64,000 nucleotides of DNA, from contig NZ_AP026369.1 of the NCBI RefSeq assembly GCF_040436365.1, forward strand, positions 1,241,501-1,305,500, in the 5' to 3' direction. Each line of letters begins with the position of its first letter. Within the stretch, counting starts at the first letter, position 1. This DNA is from Hydrogenimonas sp. SS33 (GTDB taxonomy: Bacteria > Campylobacterota > Campylobacteria > Campylobacterales > Hydrogenimonadaceae). The position numbers and the translations under genes were made by a program. Positions 18,051 to 26,324 of the stretch are shown piece by piece. The notes beneath the pieces were generated by a model. That model was not told where the DNA came from and did no database searches. It worked only from the letters and a program-made list of their open reading frames with translations.

Positions 18051-18154
18051 ACCAGTCCTATCATCAGCAAAATAAGTGCCGCCCATGTCAGAAAACCGGG
18101 CAGTGCGGCGGCATTGACCGCATGGCCGCCCGTGGGCATGTATGCCGGTCCCAT
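18029..18154 (-). CDS. 41-aa single-pass membrane microprotein
   Basis: A short ORF starts at ATG 18154 with an excellent AAAGGAG five bases upstream and ends at TAA 18029. It overlaps the gmhB start by 22 bp. The peptide begins MGPAYMPTGGHAVNAAALPG and continues with a hydrophobic helix (FLTWAALILLMIGLVWLIE) ending in RR, so N-out/C-in is likely. It lies between ccoS and gmhB, suggesting a role in cbb3 oxidase assembly, comparable to small Cco subunits. That is inference from position only. I do not recognise the family. Confidence 0.6.
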   Translation of the reverse strand: MGPAYMPTGGHAVNAAALPGFLTWAALILLMIGLVWLIERR

Positions 18155-18181
18155 GGTCGCTCCTTTCAGATGGGGTGATAT

Positions 18182-18202
18182 AGTGAACGGTGAACGGGTG
18201 AT
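18182..18202. repeat. Short heptad array (3 units)
   Basis: Three tandem 7-mers (AGTGAAC, GGTGAAC, GGGTGAT) lie between ccoS and the 41-aa microprotein gene. The units match those at 38331, 43309 and 47562. Confidence 0.65.
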
Positions 18203-18215
18203 AGTGTTTAGGAGG

Positions 18216-18446
18216 TTAGTCTGGCATAACGCGTTTGTCTTTTCGCTTTTCCTTCAACGCTTTCTTCTTCTCTTCCATCCGAACCGCGTCCCGCAGCTCC
18301 TCTTCGCCGTCATACAGCGCACCGTCGAGAAATCGGTGTTTGTCTTCGAACTGCCCCGTCTTGTGGCCCCACAACAGCGCAAAGAGGCCAATCGCCCCCA
18401 GTAGCGTGGAGATCCCGAGCATCATCGCCAGAATGCCCGAACTCAC
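18216..18446 (-). CDS. ccoS: cbb3-type cytochrome oxidase assembly protein CcoS
   Basis: This 76-aa protein starts at GTG 18446, immediately after the upstream stop. One N-terminal membrane helix (ILAMMLGISTLLGAIGLFAL) is followed by the CcoS-typical stretch LWGHKTGQFEDKHRFLDGAL and a basic tail. The tail is longer than in many CcoS proteins and rich in Lys/Glu. CcoS is needed for cofactor insertion into cbb3 oxidase. Together with the ccoI-type ATPase at 19226 it marks a microaerobic respiration maturation cluster. Confidence 0.88.
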   Translation of the reverse strand: MSSGILAMMLGISTLLGAIGLFALLWGHKTGQFEDKHRFLDGALYDGEEELRDAVRMEEKKKALKEKRKDKRVMPD

Positions 18447-18743
18447 CTACGCTTCCTTTTCATAATCGACCACCCGGCTCTGCTGCGTTACCTCTTTGAT
18501 GAATGCGACAACCTCCTGGTGTGCCGGATGGACACGGTAGCTCTCCAGCCCCGCTTTGTCGTCGAATGTCGACGTCAATACCAGGTCCATCGACCGCTCG
18601 GAACGGGAGAAGTCGACCCCCACTTCCATCGACCTCAACGACGGAATCTTCCCTGGCAACGCCTCCAGCATCGCCTTCACCTTTTCGATATTTGCCGCTT
18701 TGTTTTCATCTTTGAAACGAAACATTACAATATGTACGACCAT
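18447..18743 (-). CDS. Dabb (stress-responsive A/B barrel) domain protein
   Basis: This 98-aa protein starts at ATG 18743 (MVVHIVMFRFKDE), with GAGGGAG six bases upstream. VVHIVMF, a central EVGVDFSRSERSMDLVLTS and YRVHPAHQEVVAFI form the dimeric alpha/beta-barrel Dabb pattern. Members vary in function (stress proteins, cyclases). The His in HPAHQ is conserved in the family. It is directly upstream of ccoS in the same direction. No specific reaction can be assigned. Confidence 0.85.
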   Translation of the reverse strand: MVVHIVMFRFKDENKAANIEKVKAMLEALPGKIPSLRSMEVGVDFSRSERSMDLVLTSTFDDKAGLESYRVHPAHQEVVAFIKEVTQQSRVVDYEKEA

Positions 18744-18768
18744 TCTCATCTCCCTCAAAACGCAAAGA

Positions 18769-18781
18769 GGGGCGAAGCCCC
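18769..18781 (-). terminator. Possible weak terminator after the FTR-like gene
   Basis: GGGGC and GCCCC arms with a 3-nt loop lie downstream of the FTR-like gene on the minus strand. They are followed by a T-rich but interrupted tract (TCTTTGCGTTTT). This may separate that gene from the Dabb-ccoS part. Confidence 0.35.
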
Positions 18782-18804
18782 GTTTATATGACTGACGTCA
18801 AAAA

Positions 18805-19143
18805 TCAATGCTCATGCGTCGCCGCATACTCCGGCGTGCAGAAGATGCCGCAGTGGCATTTCCCCTCTTCGGGAATCTCCTTCTCTATGGCCGGTTTGCA
18901 GGGGCAGATGCGGTCATCCGCACTTTTGTGCTTGCCGTTTTCATCCTCGACGACCATGAAACAGGGGCAGAAACGCTTGCCGTAAAGAATTTTGTTGCGG
19001 GCCAGCCCCATGGTCACCCCCTCGTTCACCTCTTCCATCGGGTTGTAGACCCACCCAAACTGCTTGCAAACTTTGTCCGTAAATTTTTTCGTCTTCTCCA
19101 ACTCCGCCAGAAACTCGTCCGAACTCATGTCGACATGTTCCAT
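18805..19143 (-). CDS. ftrB: Ferredoxin-thioredoxin reductase catalytic-chain-like protein
   Basis: This 112-aa protein has the full cysteine pattern of the FTR beta chain: CPC (FCPCFMV), CPC (ICPCKPA) and CHCGIFC. These residues bind the 4Fe-4S cluster and form the redox-active disulfide. ATG 19143 is preferred over an in-frame GTG at 19152 by RBS spacing. Without a variable chain nearby it may act with another electron donor to reduce thioredoxin-like proteins. Its place between ccoI and ccoS suggests thiol or copper chemistry linked to cbb3 assembly, which is inference. Confidence 0.85.
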   Translation of the reverse strand: MEHVDMSSDEFLAELEKTKKFTDKVCKQFGWVYNPMEEVNEGVTMGLARNKILYGKRFCPCFMVVEDENGKHKSADDRICPCKPAIEKEIPEEGKCHCGIFCTPEYAATHEH

Positions 19144-19225
19144 TGATCCCACCTTTTTTTGAAATTTCGTTTATGCTATCACGCCCTCTCTGCGCTTCCT
19201 CTTAAATTGACGCTTTACTTTAAAA

Positions 19226-21634
19226 TTACTCGAACCTGATATTCTTGATCCGCATGCTGTTACCCACCACGATGAGGGAGCTGAGACTCATGGAGAGTGC
19301 CGCCACCAGGGGGATGACATAGCCCGCCACCGCCAGGGGGATGGTGACGGAGTTATAGAGAACCGACAGGGCCAGGTTCTGCTTGACGAACTTGAAGGTT
19401 CTGCGGCTGATCAAAAAGGCGTCCCGAAGCGAAGTGATGCGATCATCCAGCACGACGACGTCACTCACCTCCAGCGCCACGTCCGAGCCGCTTCCCATGG
19501 CGATGGCGATGTCGCTTTTTGAAAGGGCCAGCGCATCGTTGATGCCGTCGCCCGCCATGACCACCACATGCCCCTCCGCATGGAGTTTGTCGATCTCCTT
19601 CGCCTTCTCTTCGGGCAGCAGCCCCGCCTTGTAGTGGGGCACGCCCACCTCTTCGGCCACCCGGGCCGCCGCCTTTTCGTTGTCGCCGGTGAGCATCAGC
19701 ACATCCACGCCCAGCTTGCGAACGGCTTCTATCGCCTCTTTCGCCCCCGCTTTTGGCAGGTCGCGCAGCTCGAAGCGGGCCACCACTCTGCCGTCCACGG
19801 CGAAATAGAAGAGGGTAAACTCGCTCTCCTCCTCCACCTCCAGGCCATAGTCGGCCATCAGCTTGGCATTGCCTCCCAACAGCCTGTGCCCATCGACCTC
19901 CGCTTCGATACCTCTGGCCTGCACCTGCTTCACCCGCTCCAGCTCCACCTCTTTCAAATTTTCGAAATGCTCTTTCAGATACTTCACAATTCCCCGGCTC
20001 ACGGGGTGGATGGAGCTTTTGGCTAGAGAGTAGAGCCAGTCGGCCTCGTAGTCGCCGTAGGCTTTGTAGTTCACCACATGGGGTTTCCCTTCGGTGATGG
20101 TCCCGGTCTTGTCCAGCACCAGCATGTCGGCCTTGGCCATCGTCTCCAAAAATGCCGCCTCCTTGAAAAGCACCCCCCGCTTCGCCGCCAGGTTGAGGCC
20201 GATGAGTGTCGCCACGGGTGTCGCCAGCCCCAGCGCACAGGGGCAGGCGATGACGATGACCGAAATGCTCACCACCAGTGCCCGCTCGAAATCGCCCGTC
20301 ATCCAGAACCAGCCGATGAAGGTCAGCACGGCGATGGAGAGGATGGTCAGGGAGAACCAGCCCGACACTTCGTTGGCCAGCCGTTCGATCTTCGGCTTTT
20401 TGGTCAGAGACTCCTCCAGCAGGCTCACCAGCGTCGTCAGCATCGAGGAGCTGTAATCTTTCGTCGCTTCGTAGCGGACCACCCCGTCCAGCGCCACGCT
20501 CCCGCTGACGATCTCGTCTCCCGGGCGCTTGTAAATAGGCTCGCTCTCACCCGTCAGAGAGCTCTCGTCGAAACTCCCCTCCCCCGAGACGACCACGCCG
20601 TCGATGGCTACCTTCTCTCCCGGCCGCACTTCGATGATGTCGCCCGGCTCCACCTCTTCGACGGGCACCATCGCCTTCTCGCCGTTTTGCACCACCGTCA
20701 CCTCCGTCGGCAGGGCATTGGAGAGGGCATCCATCGTATCGGCGGCCCGCTTCTTACTGAGCACCTCCAGGTACTTGCCCGAAAGCACGAAGGTGATGAT
20801 CATCGTCACCGAGTCGAAATAGACCTCCCCCTTGCCCGTCACCATCGCCCAGAGCGAGTAGAGGTAGGCCAGCGTCGCCCCCGTCGCCACCAGCAGGTCC
20901 ATGTTGACGAAGCGGTTCTTCAGCCCGTACCACGCCCCGCGGAAAAAGACCCACCCGCTGTAAAACAGGGTCGGCGTCGCCAGCACCCATTCGGCCACGT
21001 TCAGAACGTTCTTGACGTCGCTGCGCATACCGGTGAACATCCCCGTATACTGCGCCACCGCGATCCACATGATGTTCATCGTCGCGAAAATCGCCACCAA
21101 CAGCCGGCTGTAGTAGTCCCGCCGCGCCCGGTTGGCCCGCTCCTCCTGGAGCTTGGGGTCGTAGGGGTAGGCGTTGTAGCCGATGGAGCGGATCTTCTCG
21201 ATAATCTGCGAAAGCCTGATCTGCTCCGGGTCCCACACCACATGCGCCTTGTTGGTGGAGTAGTTGATCGTCGCCTCCACCACCCCCGGCGTCTGGTGCA
21301 GCACCTTCTCATTCAGCCACACGCACGCCGAACAGTGGATTCCCTCGATAATCAGGTAAATCTCGTTCAACCCGTCGCTGCGCTCGATGACATACTTCTT
21401 CCGAAACCCTTCCAAGTCGAACTTCTGCAGATCCTCCCCGATCTCCCTGGGCGGCTCCAGCGTCGTCTTGCCGAGCTTGTCGTAAAAGGTATCCAGCCCC
21501 TCCGAACGGAGCAGATGGTAGACCCCCTGACACCCCTTACAGCAAAAATAGCGGGTCTCCTCCCCCTCTTTTTCGGTAATCATCACCGACTCGTCGAACT
21601 CCAGATGGCAGTGCGTACATGGAACTTTGGCCAA
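19226..21634 (-). CDS. ccoI: Copper-exporting P1B ATPase, CcoI/FixI type
   Basis: This 802-aa protein starts at TTG 21634 after AAAAGG. Domains in order: an N-terminal Cys-rich metal-binding domain (CTHCHLEF, FCCKGCQGVYH); an HMA domain with GIHCSACVWL; membrane helices; the phosphatase loop with LTGESEP; the membrane CPC motif (ACPCALGLATP); the phosphorylation site DKTGTITEGKP; the SIHPVSRG nucleotide motif; and GDGINDALAL. The extra N-terminal domain and the nearby ccoS point to CcoI/FixI, which supplies copper for cbb3 oxidase, rather than detoxifying CopA. In C. jejuni the ccoI homologue precedes rho; here an O-antigen locus intervenes. Confidence 0.92.
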   Translation of the reverse strand: MAKVPCTHCHLEFDESVMITEKEGEETRYFCCKGCQGVYHLLRSEGLDTFYDKLGKTTLEPPREIGEDLQKFDLEGFRKKYVIERSDGLNEIYLIIEGIHCSACVWLNEKVLHQTPGVVEATINYSTNKAHVVWDPEQIRLSQIIEKIRSIGYNAYPYDPKLQEERANRARRDYYSRLLVAIFATMNIMWIAVAQYTGMFTGMRSDVKNVLNVAEWVLATPTLFYSGWVFFRGAWYGLKNRFVNMDLLVATGATLAYLYSLWAMVTGKGEVYFDSVTMIITFVLSGKYLEVLSKKRAADTMDALSNALPTEVTVVQNGEKAMVPVEEVEPGDIIEVRPGEKVAIDGVVVSGEGSFDESSLTGESEPIYKRPGDEIVSGSVALDGVVRYEATKDYSSSMLTTLVSLLEESLTKKPKIERLANEVSGWFSLTILSIAVLTFIGWFWMTGDFERALVVSISVIVIACPCALGLATPVATLIGLNLAAKRGVLFKEAAFLETMAKADMLVLDKTGTITEGKPHVVNYKAYGDYEADWLYSLAKSSIHPVSRGIVKYLKEHFENLKEVELERVKQVQARGIEAEVDGHRLLGGNAKLMADYGLEVEEESEFTLFYFAVDGRVVARFELRDLPKAGAKEAIEAVRKLGVDVLMLTGDNEKAAARVAEEVGVPHYKAGLLPEEKAKEIDKLHAEGHVVVMAGDGINDALALSKSDIAIAMGSGSDVALEVSDVVVLDDRITSLRDAFLISRRTFKFVKQNLALSVLYNSVTIPLAVAGYVIPLVAALSMSLSSLIVVGNSMRIKNIRFE

Positions 21635-21730
21635 ATTCTACCTTTTGAAACGAATGTTTTAAGCAATTCCGGACTGATGTTGGGAAATGGTGCTTCAGCA
21701 ACAACCGGATTATATTACCCCACAAATCAT

Positions 21731-22002
21731 TAGACTTCTTGCAAAACTATACACAGTATGAGCAAAAAGAGAAACGATTCAATCAAGGCAGATGTTCCCA
21801 GGCGTAGCCGAAGCTACGTTTGGGGTTATCTAACGCAGAGTCAATCGGTTTATCTTTTTGCCCTACGGGAGGTATAAAAAGGGGCAATCTCGCATAAAAA
21901 AATATTTTCAACGTAGCTTTGGCTACGCCGAAAAATTTGTTTTTCACGATCTTACCCCTTTCTATGCCTCTCATATCTGCGTATAGTTTTGCAAGAAGTC
22001 TA
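21731..22002. mobile_element. MITE-like element, family 1, copy A (272 bp)
   Basis: Terminal inverted repeats begin TAGACTTCTTGCAAAACTAT. The element lies between the divergent ccoI and manC genes. Flanks share ATT/TA, compatible with a TA-type (IS630/mariner-like) or 3-bp duplication. Inside are two hairpins of form CGTAGC-N4-GCTACG (21803-21818 and 21912-21927). A nearly identical copy in opposite orientation lies at 41887-42157. No coding sequence is credible within it. Confidence 0.88.
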
Positions 22003-22147
22003 TTAAGAGTTTCAACGAAAGTTTTTCAAAAATGCCACATGCTGATCTGTTTGGACAACATAAGGCACCGGCTTCCATTTAGCAATATGAAAGTCAAAGT
22101 TGTTTATTATACATACGAAAAAGAAAGACGATGAAAAGAGATATTGT
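22003..22147 (+). other. Leader region of the O-antigen operon
   Basis: This 145-bp AT-rich stretch lies between MITE copy A and the manC start. It should hold the promoter of the long + strand O-antigen operon. TATTATACAT at about 22105-22114 is a plausible -10 region, but I see no convincing -35 at 16-18 bp. A 16-codon ATG frame near 22031 has no RBS and is not counted as a gene. Confidence 0.35.
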
Positions 22148-23551
22148 ATGACCAACATCATCCTGTGCGGCGGCAGCGGCACGCGTCTTTGGCCCGTGAG
22201 CCGCACACTGATGCCCAAGCAGTTCGTCAAACTCTTCGGCGGAAAGTCGCTCTTCCAGCTGACGGTGGAGCGCAACAGGCCTCTGTGTGACGCCCAGTTC
22301 ATCGTCTCCAACGCCGAACAGTATTTCCTCGCCGTCGACCAGCTCGAAGAGCTGGACGCTTCGCATAACCGCTTTCTGCTCGAACCCGTCGGACGCAACA
22401 CGGCACCGGCCATCGCACTGGCATGCCTGAACATCGATCCCGACGAGATCGTGCTGGTCACCCCTTCGGACCATCTGGTAAAAAAGAAAGCGGCCTACAT
22501 CCATGCGCTCGAAGAGGCCCGGGGGCTCGCCGAAGAGGGCCACCTGGTCACCTTCGGCATCGAACCCGACTACCCCGAAACCGGCTTCGGCTACATCCAG
22601 GCCGACGGAAACGACGTCAAAAGCTTCAGGGAAAAACCCGACCTGGAAACCGCCAGAGCCTACCTGGAAAAAAACAGAGAATCCCAAAACCGTGAACGCT
22701 ACCTCTGGAACAGCGGCATGTTCTGCTTCAAAGCCGGTCGTTTCCTCGAAGAGCTCGAACGCCACGCCCCGGAAATCTACCAAGCATGCAAAAAGGCGGC
22801 GGCTAACGAACAGGAGATCGTCGAAGGCCAGCTGCGCATCCGTCACGAAGATATGCTGGCCATTCCCGACGAGAGCATCGACTACGCCGTCATGGAGAAG
22901 AGCGACGACGTCAAAGTGGTCCCCTGTGACATCGGCTGGAGCGACCTGGGAAGTTTCGATGCGCTTTACGAGGAGCTTCCCAAAGACGACGACGGCAATA
23001 CGACAAACCCCCGCCATATCGCCCTCGATTCGAAAAACAACCTCGTCATAGGCGATGACCGCGTCATCGCGACGGTGGATGTGGAAGAGCTGATGATCGT
23101 CGACACCGGCGACGCCCTGCTCGTCAGCAAAAAAGGGAGTTCCCAGAAGGTCAAAAAGGTGGTCGAAAAATTAAAAGAGCGGGGTTCGGAGCTTCCCAAC
23201 GTGCACCTGACCGCCCACCGCCCCTGGGGCGCCTACACGGTCCTCGAAGACACCCCCGGCTACAAGATCAAGCGCATCGTCGTCAAACCGGGCAAGCGGC
23301 TGAGTTTGCAGAAACATTTCCACCGCAGCGAACACTGGATCGTCGTCAGCGGCACCGCCACCGTCACCGTCGGAGACGAAAAGTATCTCGTCCGTCCCAA
23401 CGAGTCGACCTACATCAAGATGGGCGAAATCCACCGGCTGGAAAACGAGGGAAAGATTCCCGTGGTGCTCATCGAGGCGCAGGTGGGTGAATACACCGGC
23501 GAAGACGATATCGTCAGACTCGAAGACGACTTCAAGAGAGAGAGCCCGTGA
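22148..23551 (+). CDS. manC: Mannose-1-phosphate guanylyltransferase / mannose-6-phosphate isomerase
   Basis: This 467-aa type II bifunctional enzyme makes GDP-mannose. The N-terminal pyrophosphorylase motif is ILCGGSGTRLWPVSRTLMPK, with FREKPD near residue 160. The C-terminal cupin isomerase domain (about 350-467) has KHFHRSEHWIVVSGTATVTV, with the metal-binding histidines. ATG 22148 matches the family start; an upstream in-frame TTG at 22100 would add residues not seen in the family. It starts the GDP-sugar block manC-gmm-gmd-fcl of the O-antigen locus. Confidence 0.94.
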   Translation: MTNIILCGGSGTRLWPVSRTLMPKQFVKLFGGKSLFQLTVERNRPLCDAQFIVSNAEQYFLAVDQLEELDASHNRFLLEPVGRNTAPAIALACLNIDPDEIVLVTPSDHLVKKKAAYIHALEEARGLAEEGHLVTFGIEPDYPETGFGYIQADGNDVKSFREKPDLETARAYLEKNRESQNRERYLWNSGMFCFKAGRFLEELERHAPEIYQACKKAAANEQEIVEGQLRIRHEDMLAIPDESIDYAVMEKSDDVKVVPCDIGWSDLGSFDALYEELPKDDDGNTTNPRHIALDSKNNLVIGDDRVIATVDVEELMIVDTGDALLVSKKGSSQKVKKVVEKLKERGSELPNVHLTAHRPWGAYTVLEDTPGYKIKRIVVKPGKRLSLQKHFHRSEHWIVVSGTATVTVGDEKYLVRPNESTYIKMGEIHRLENEGKIPVVLIEAQVGEYTGEDDIVRLEDDFKRESP

Positions 23552-23997
23552 AGCGGCTCGACGACACCACCTTCCGATGCGTCGTGGAGAACGCGCCGCT
23601 CGTCTCGGTCGACCTGATCGCGGAGCATGATGGCAAAATTCTGCTTGGCAAAAGGAAAAACCGGCCGGCACAGGGTTTCTACTTCACCACCGGCGGCCGC
23701 ATCTTCAAAAACGAAACGATCGAAGCGGCGCAGAACAGAATCGCCAAGGAGGAACTTGGGCTGGAAAACCTGCCTCATGTACCGGAGTTCATGGGCGTGT
23801 TCGAGCACTTCTACGACGACAGCATTTTCGACGGGGTCTCGACCCATTACGTCAACCTCGCCTACTACTTGCGTGTTCCGAAACTTCAGACACTTCCAAG
23901 AGAGCAACATACCGAATACCGCTGGTTCGGCATCGACGAACTTCTCGCGAGCGACGAAGTTCACAAATATGTAAAAAACTATTTCACAGAGGATTGA
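23548..23997 (+). CDS. gmm: GDP-mannose mannosyl hydrolase (NUDIX)
   Basis: This 149-aa protein starts at GTG 23548, overlapping manC by 4 bp. The N-terminus TFRCVVENAPLVSVDLIAE and GKRKNRPAQGFYFTTGGRIFKNE are typical of Gmm/WcaH. The NUDIX box is the Gmm-type degenerate form (GGRIFKNETIEAAQNRIAKEE), with hydrolysis at the sugar C1 rather than the pyrophosphate. It releases mannose from GDP-mannose and may adjust GDP-mannose versus GDP-fucose supply. Its place between manC and gmd is as in colanic-acid clusters. Confidence 0.9.
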   Translation: MKRLDDTTFRCVVENAPLVSVDLIAEHDGKILLGKRKNRPAQGFYFTTGGRIFKNETIEAAQNRIAKEELGLENLPHVPEFMGVFEHFYDDSIFDGVSTHYVNLAYYLRVPKLQTLPREQHTEYRWFGIDELLASDEVHKYVKNYFTED

Positions 23998-24000
23998 AAA

Positions 24001-25152
24001 TTGGCAGATAAAAAAGTAGCACTCATCACCGGCATCACAGGACAGGACGGCAGTTACCTCGCCGAATTTCTGCTGAAAAAGGGATACATCGTCCACGGCA
24101 TCAAACGGCGCGCCTCGCTTTTCAATACCGACCGTATCGACCACCTCTACCAGGACCCCCATGTCGAAAACCGCAACTTCATTCTCCATTACGGTGACAT
24201 GACCGATTCCATGAACCTCACCCGCATCATCCAGGAGGTCCAGCCCGACGAGATCTACAACCTGGCGGCCATGAGCCATGTGGCGGTCAGCTTCGAAACC
24301 CCCGAATATACAGGTAACGCCGACGGCATCGGCACCCTGCGTATCCTCGAGGCGGTGCGTCTGCTGGGACTGGAGAAAAAGACGCGGATCTACCAGGCCA
24401 GTACCAGTGAACTCTACGGCAAAGTCCAGGAGATCCCCCAGACCGAAAAGACCCCCTTCTACCCCCGAAGCCCCTACGCCGTCGCCAAGATGTACGCCTT
24501 CTGGATCACCGTCAACTACCGGGAAGCCTACGACATGTTCGCCTGCAACGGTATCCTCTTCAACCACGAATCCCCGGTCCGGGGCGAAACCTTCGTTACC
24601 CGCAAGATCACCCGCGCCGCCGCCAAGATCGCCCTGGGGCTGCAGGAGAAACTCTATCTGGGCAACCTCGACGCCAAACGCGACTGGGGCCATGCCAAAG
24701 ATTACGTACGGATGATGTGGATGATCCTTCAGGCCGACGGGCCGGAAGACTGGGTCATTGCCACCGGAAAAACCACCTCCGTGCGCGACTTCGTCAAAAT
24801 GGCCTTCGGATACTGCGGCATCGAACTGGCGTTCAAGGGAACCGGTATCGACGAGACCGGATTCATCACTGCCGTGGATGCAGCCCGCTTCAAAGAACGG
24901 ACCCACAGCAAGCTGGACCCCCAGAGCCTCGTAGGAAAGGAGGTGATCGCCGTCGATCCCCGCTATTTCCGCCCCACCGAAGTCGACCTTCTCATCGGAG
25001 ACCCCACCAAGGCCAAAGAAAAGCTGGGCTGGGTACCCGAACACACGCTCAACGATCTGGTTGACGAAATGATGGAGAGCGACCTGAAACTGATGCGAAA
25101 AGACGAATACCTCAAAGCCGGCGGCTATACGATCATGAACTATTTCGAGTGA
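24001..25152 (+). CDS. gmd: GDP-mannose 4,6-dehydratase
   Basis: This 383-aa extended SDR starts at TTG 24001 with AGAGGA upstream. It converts GDP-mannose to GDP-4-keto-6-deoxymannose. The NADP site is [19 protein letters not shown]. The active-site region includes [10 protein letters not shown] and [12 protein letters not shown] (Y-x3-K). [17 protein letters not shown] is a strong Gmd signature. Length and motifs fit full activity. It feeds fcl immediately downstream. Confidence 0.95.
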   Translation: MADKKVALITGITGQDGSYLAEFLLKKGYIVHGIKRRASLFNTDRIDHLYQDPHVENRNFILHYGDMTDSMNLTRIIQEVQPDEIYNLAAMSHVAVSFETPEYTGNADGIGTLRILEAVRLLGLEKKTRIYQASTSELYGKVQEIPQTEKTPFYPRSPYAVAKMYAFWITVNYREAYDMFACNGILFNHESPVRGETFVTRKITRAAAKIALGLQEKLYLGNLDAKRDWGHAKDYVRMMWMILQADGPEDWVIATGKTTSVRDFVKMAFGYCGIELAFKGTGIDETGFITAVDAARFKERTHSKLDPQSLVGKEVIAVDPRYFRPTEVDLLIGDPTKAKEKLGWVPEHTLNDLVDEMMESDLKLMRKDEYLKAGGYTIMNYFE

Positions 25153-25156
25153 TAAG

Positions 25157-26311
25157 ATGCAAAGAGAGTCTAAAATCTTCGTCGCCGGCGGCACCGGCCT
25201 CGTCGGCTCGGCCATCGTCAAGAACCTGGTCGAAAAAAGCTACGGAAATATCGTCGCTAACTACCACAGCCGAAAACCCGATGAAGAGCTGCCCATACGG
25301 TGGGAAAAGCTCGACCTTCTCGACCCGTCGGCCGTCCAATCCTTTTTCCAAAAAGAGAAACCAGAATACGTGTTTCTCGCCGCCGCCAAAGTGGGGGGCA
25401 TCGTCGCCAACAATACCTACCGCGCCCAGTTCATCTACGAAAACCTCCAGATTCAAAACAACATCATCCACCAAAGCTATCTCAACGGCGTCAAAAAGCT
25501 GATGTTCCTGGGCTCCACCTGCATCTACCCCAAAGCGTGCCCCCAGCCGATGAAAGAGGAGTATCTGCTCACCGGCGAGCTGGAATACACCAACGAACCC
25601 TACGCCATCGCCAAGATCGCCGGCATCAAGATGTGTGAAAGCTACAACCTGCAGTACGGCACCAACTACATCTCGGTCATGCCCACCAACCTCTATGGGC
25701 CCAACGACAACTTCGACCTGGAAAAGAGCCACGTCCTCCCCGCTCTGATCAGAAAGATCCACCTCGGCAAAGCGCTGGAGCGAAACGACTGGGAGACGAT
25801 CCGAAAAGATCTGAACAAATTGCCGATCGAAGACATAAACGGCACCGCCAAAGAAGAAGAAATTTTAACCATCCTTAAAAAGTACGGCATAAAAACACAT
25901 AACACACAACACGTAACACGTAACACCGATCTCAACGATGTTGAGATCGAAATCTGGGGCAGCGGCAAACCGATGCGCGAATTCCTCTGGAGCGAAGACA
26001 TGGCCGACGCCTGCGTCTTTCTGATGGAAAAGAGAGATTTCAAAGACACGTTCCCTCCCGAAACAAAAGAAGTGCGCAACACCCATATAAATATAGGAAC
26101 GGGAAAGGATATCTCTATTAGGGATCTTGCCTATCTGATCAAAGAGATCATCGGATATAATGGCAACTTCTATTTCAATACCCAAAAGCCGGACGGCACG
26201 ATGAAAAAGCTAACAGACCCTTCCAAACTGCATGCGTTGGGGTGGAGGCATAAGGTCGAACTCGATGAGGGGATAAGAAGAATTTACAATTGGTATTGCA
26301 ATAACGGATAA
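25157..26311 (+). CDS. fcl: GDP-L-fucose synthase
   Basis: This 384-aa epimerase/reductase makes GDP-L-fucose. The NADP site is IFVAGGTGLVGSAIVKNLV. The catalytic set includes FLGSTCIYPK and NEPYAIAKIAGIK. The protein is longer than the usual 310-320 aa. The extra residues (about 200-260) form an insertion, also known from Helicobacter-type enzymes, and residues 246-258 here are encoded by a 7-bp-period array (25894-25928). From about 26.05 kb the gene turns AT-rich, marking the edge of the acquired O-antigen cassette. Confidence 0.92.
   Translation: MQRESKIFVAGGTGLVGSAIVKNLVEKSYGNIVANYHSRKPDEELPIRWEKLDLLDPSAVQSFFQKEKPEYVFLAAAKVGGIVANNTYRAQFIYENLQIQNNIIHQSYLNGVKKLMFLGSTCIYPKACPQPMKEEYLLTGELEYTNEPYAIAKIAGIKMCESYNLQYGTNYISVMPTNLYGPNDNFDLEKSHVLPALIRKIHLGKALERNDWETIRKDLNKLPIEDINGTAKEEEILTILKKYGIKTHNTQHVTRNTDLNDVEIEIWGSGKPMREFLWSEDMADACVFLMEKRDFKDTFPPETKEVRNTHINIGTGKDISIRDLAYLIKEIIGYNGNFYFNTQKPDGTMKKLTDPSKLHALGWRHKVELDEGIRRIYNWYCNNG
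25894..25928. repeat. Heptad array inside fcl (5 units)
   Basis: Five tandem 7-mers (AACACAT, AACACAC, AACACGT twice, AACACCG) are read in frame as a polar KTHNTQHVTRNTD stretch in an insertion loop of GDP-fucose synthase. Confidence 0.85.
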
Positions 26312-26324
26312 TAGGGTATATTTA

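Noticed and set aside
21783-21974. Short ORFs inside the MITE copies (also 41915-42109)
   Set aside because: They run across the terminal repeats and hairpins, differ between copies and lack RBS. They are element sequence, not genes.
22031-22081. 16-codon ORF in the manC leader
   Set aside because: No Shine-Dalgarno, no hydrophobic or conserved character, and located in a likely promoter region.
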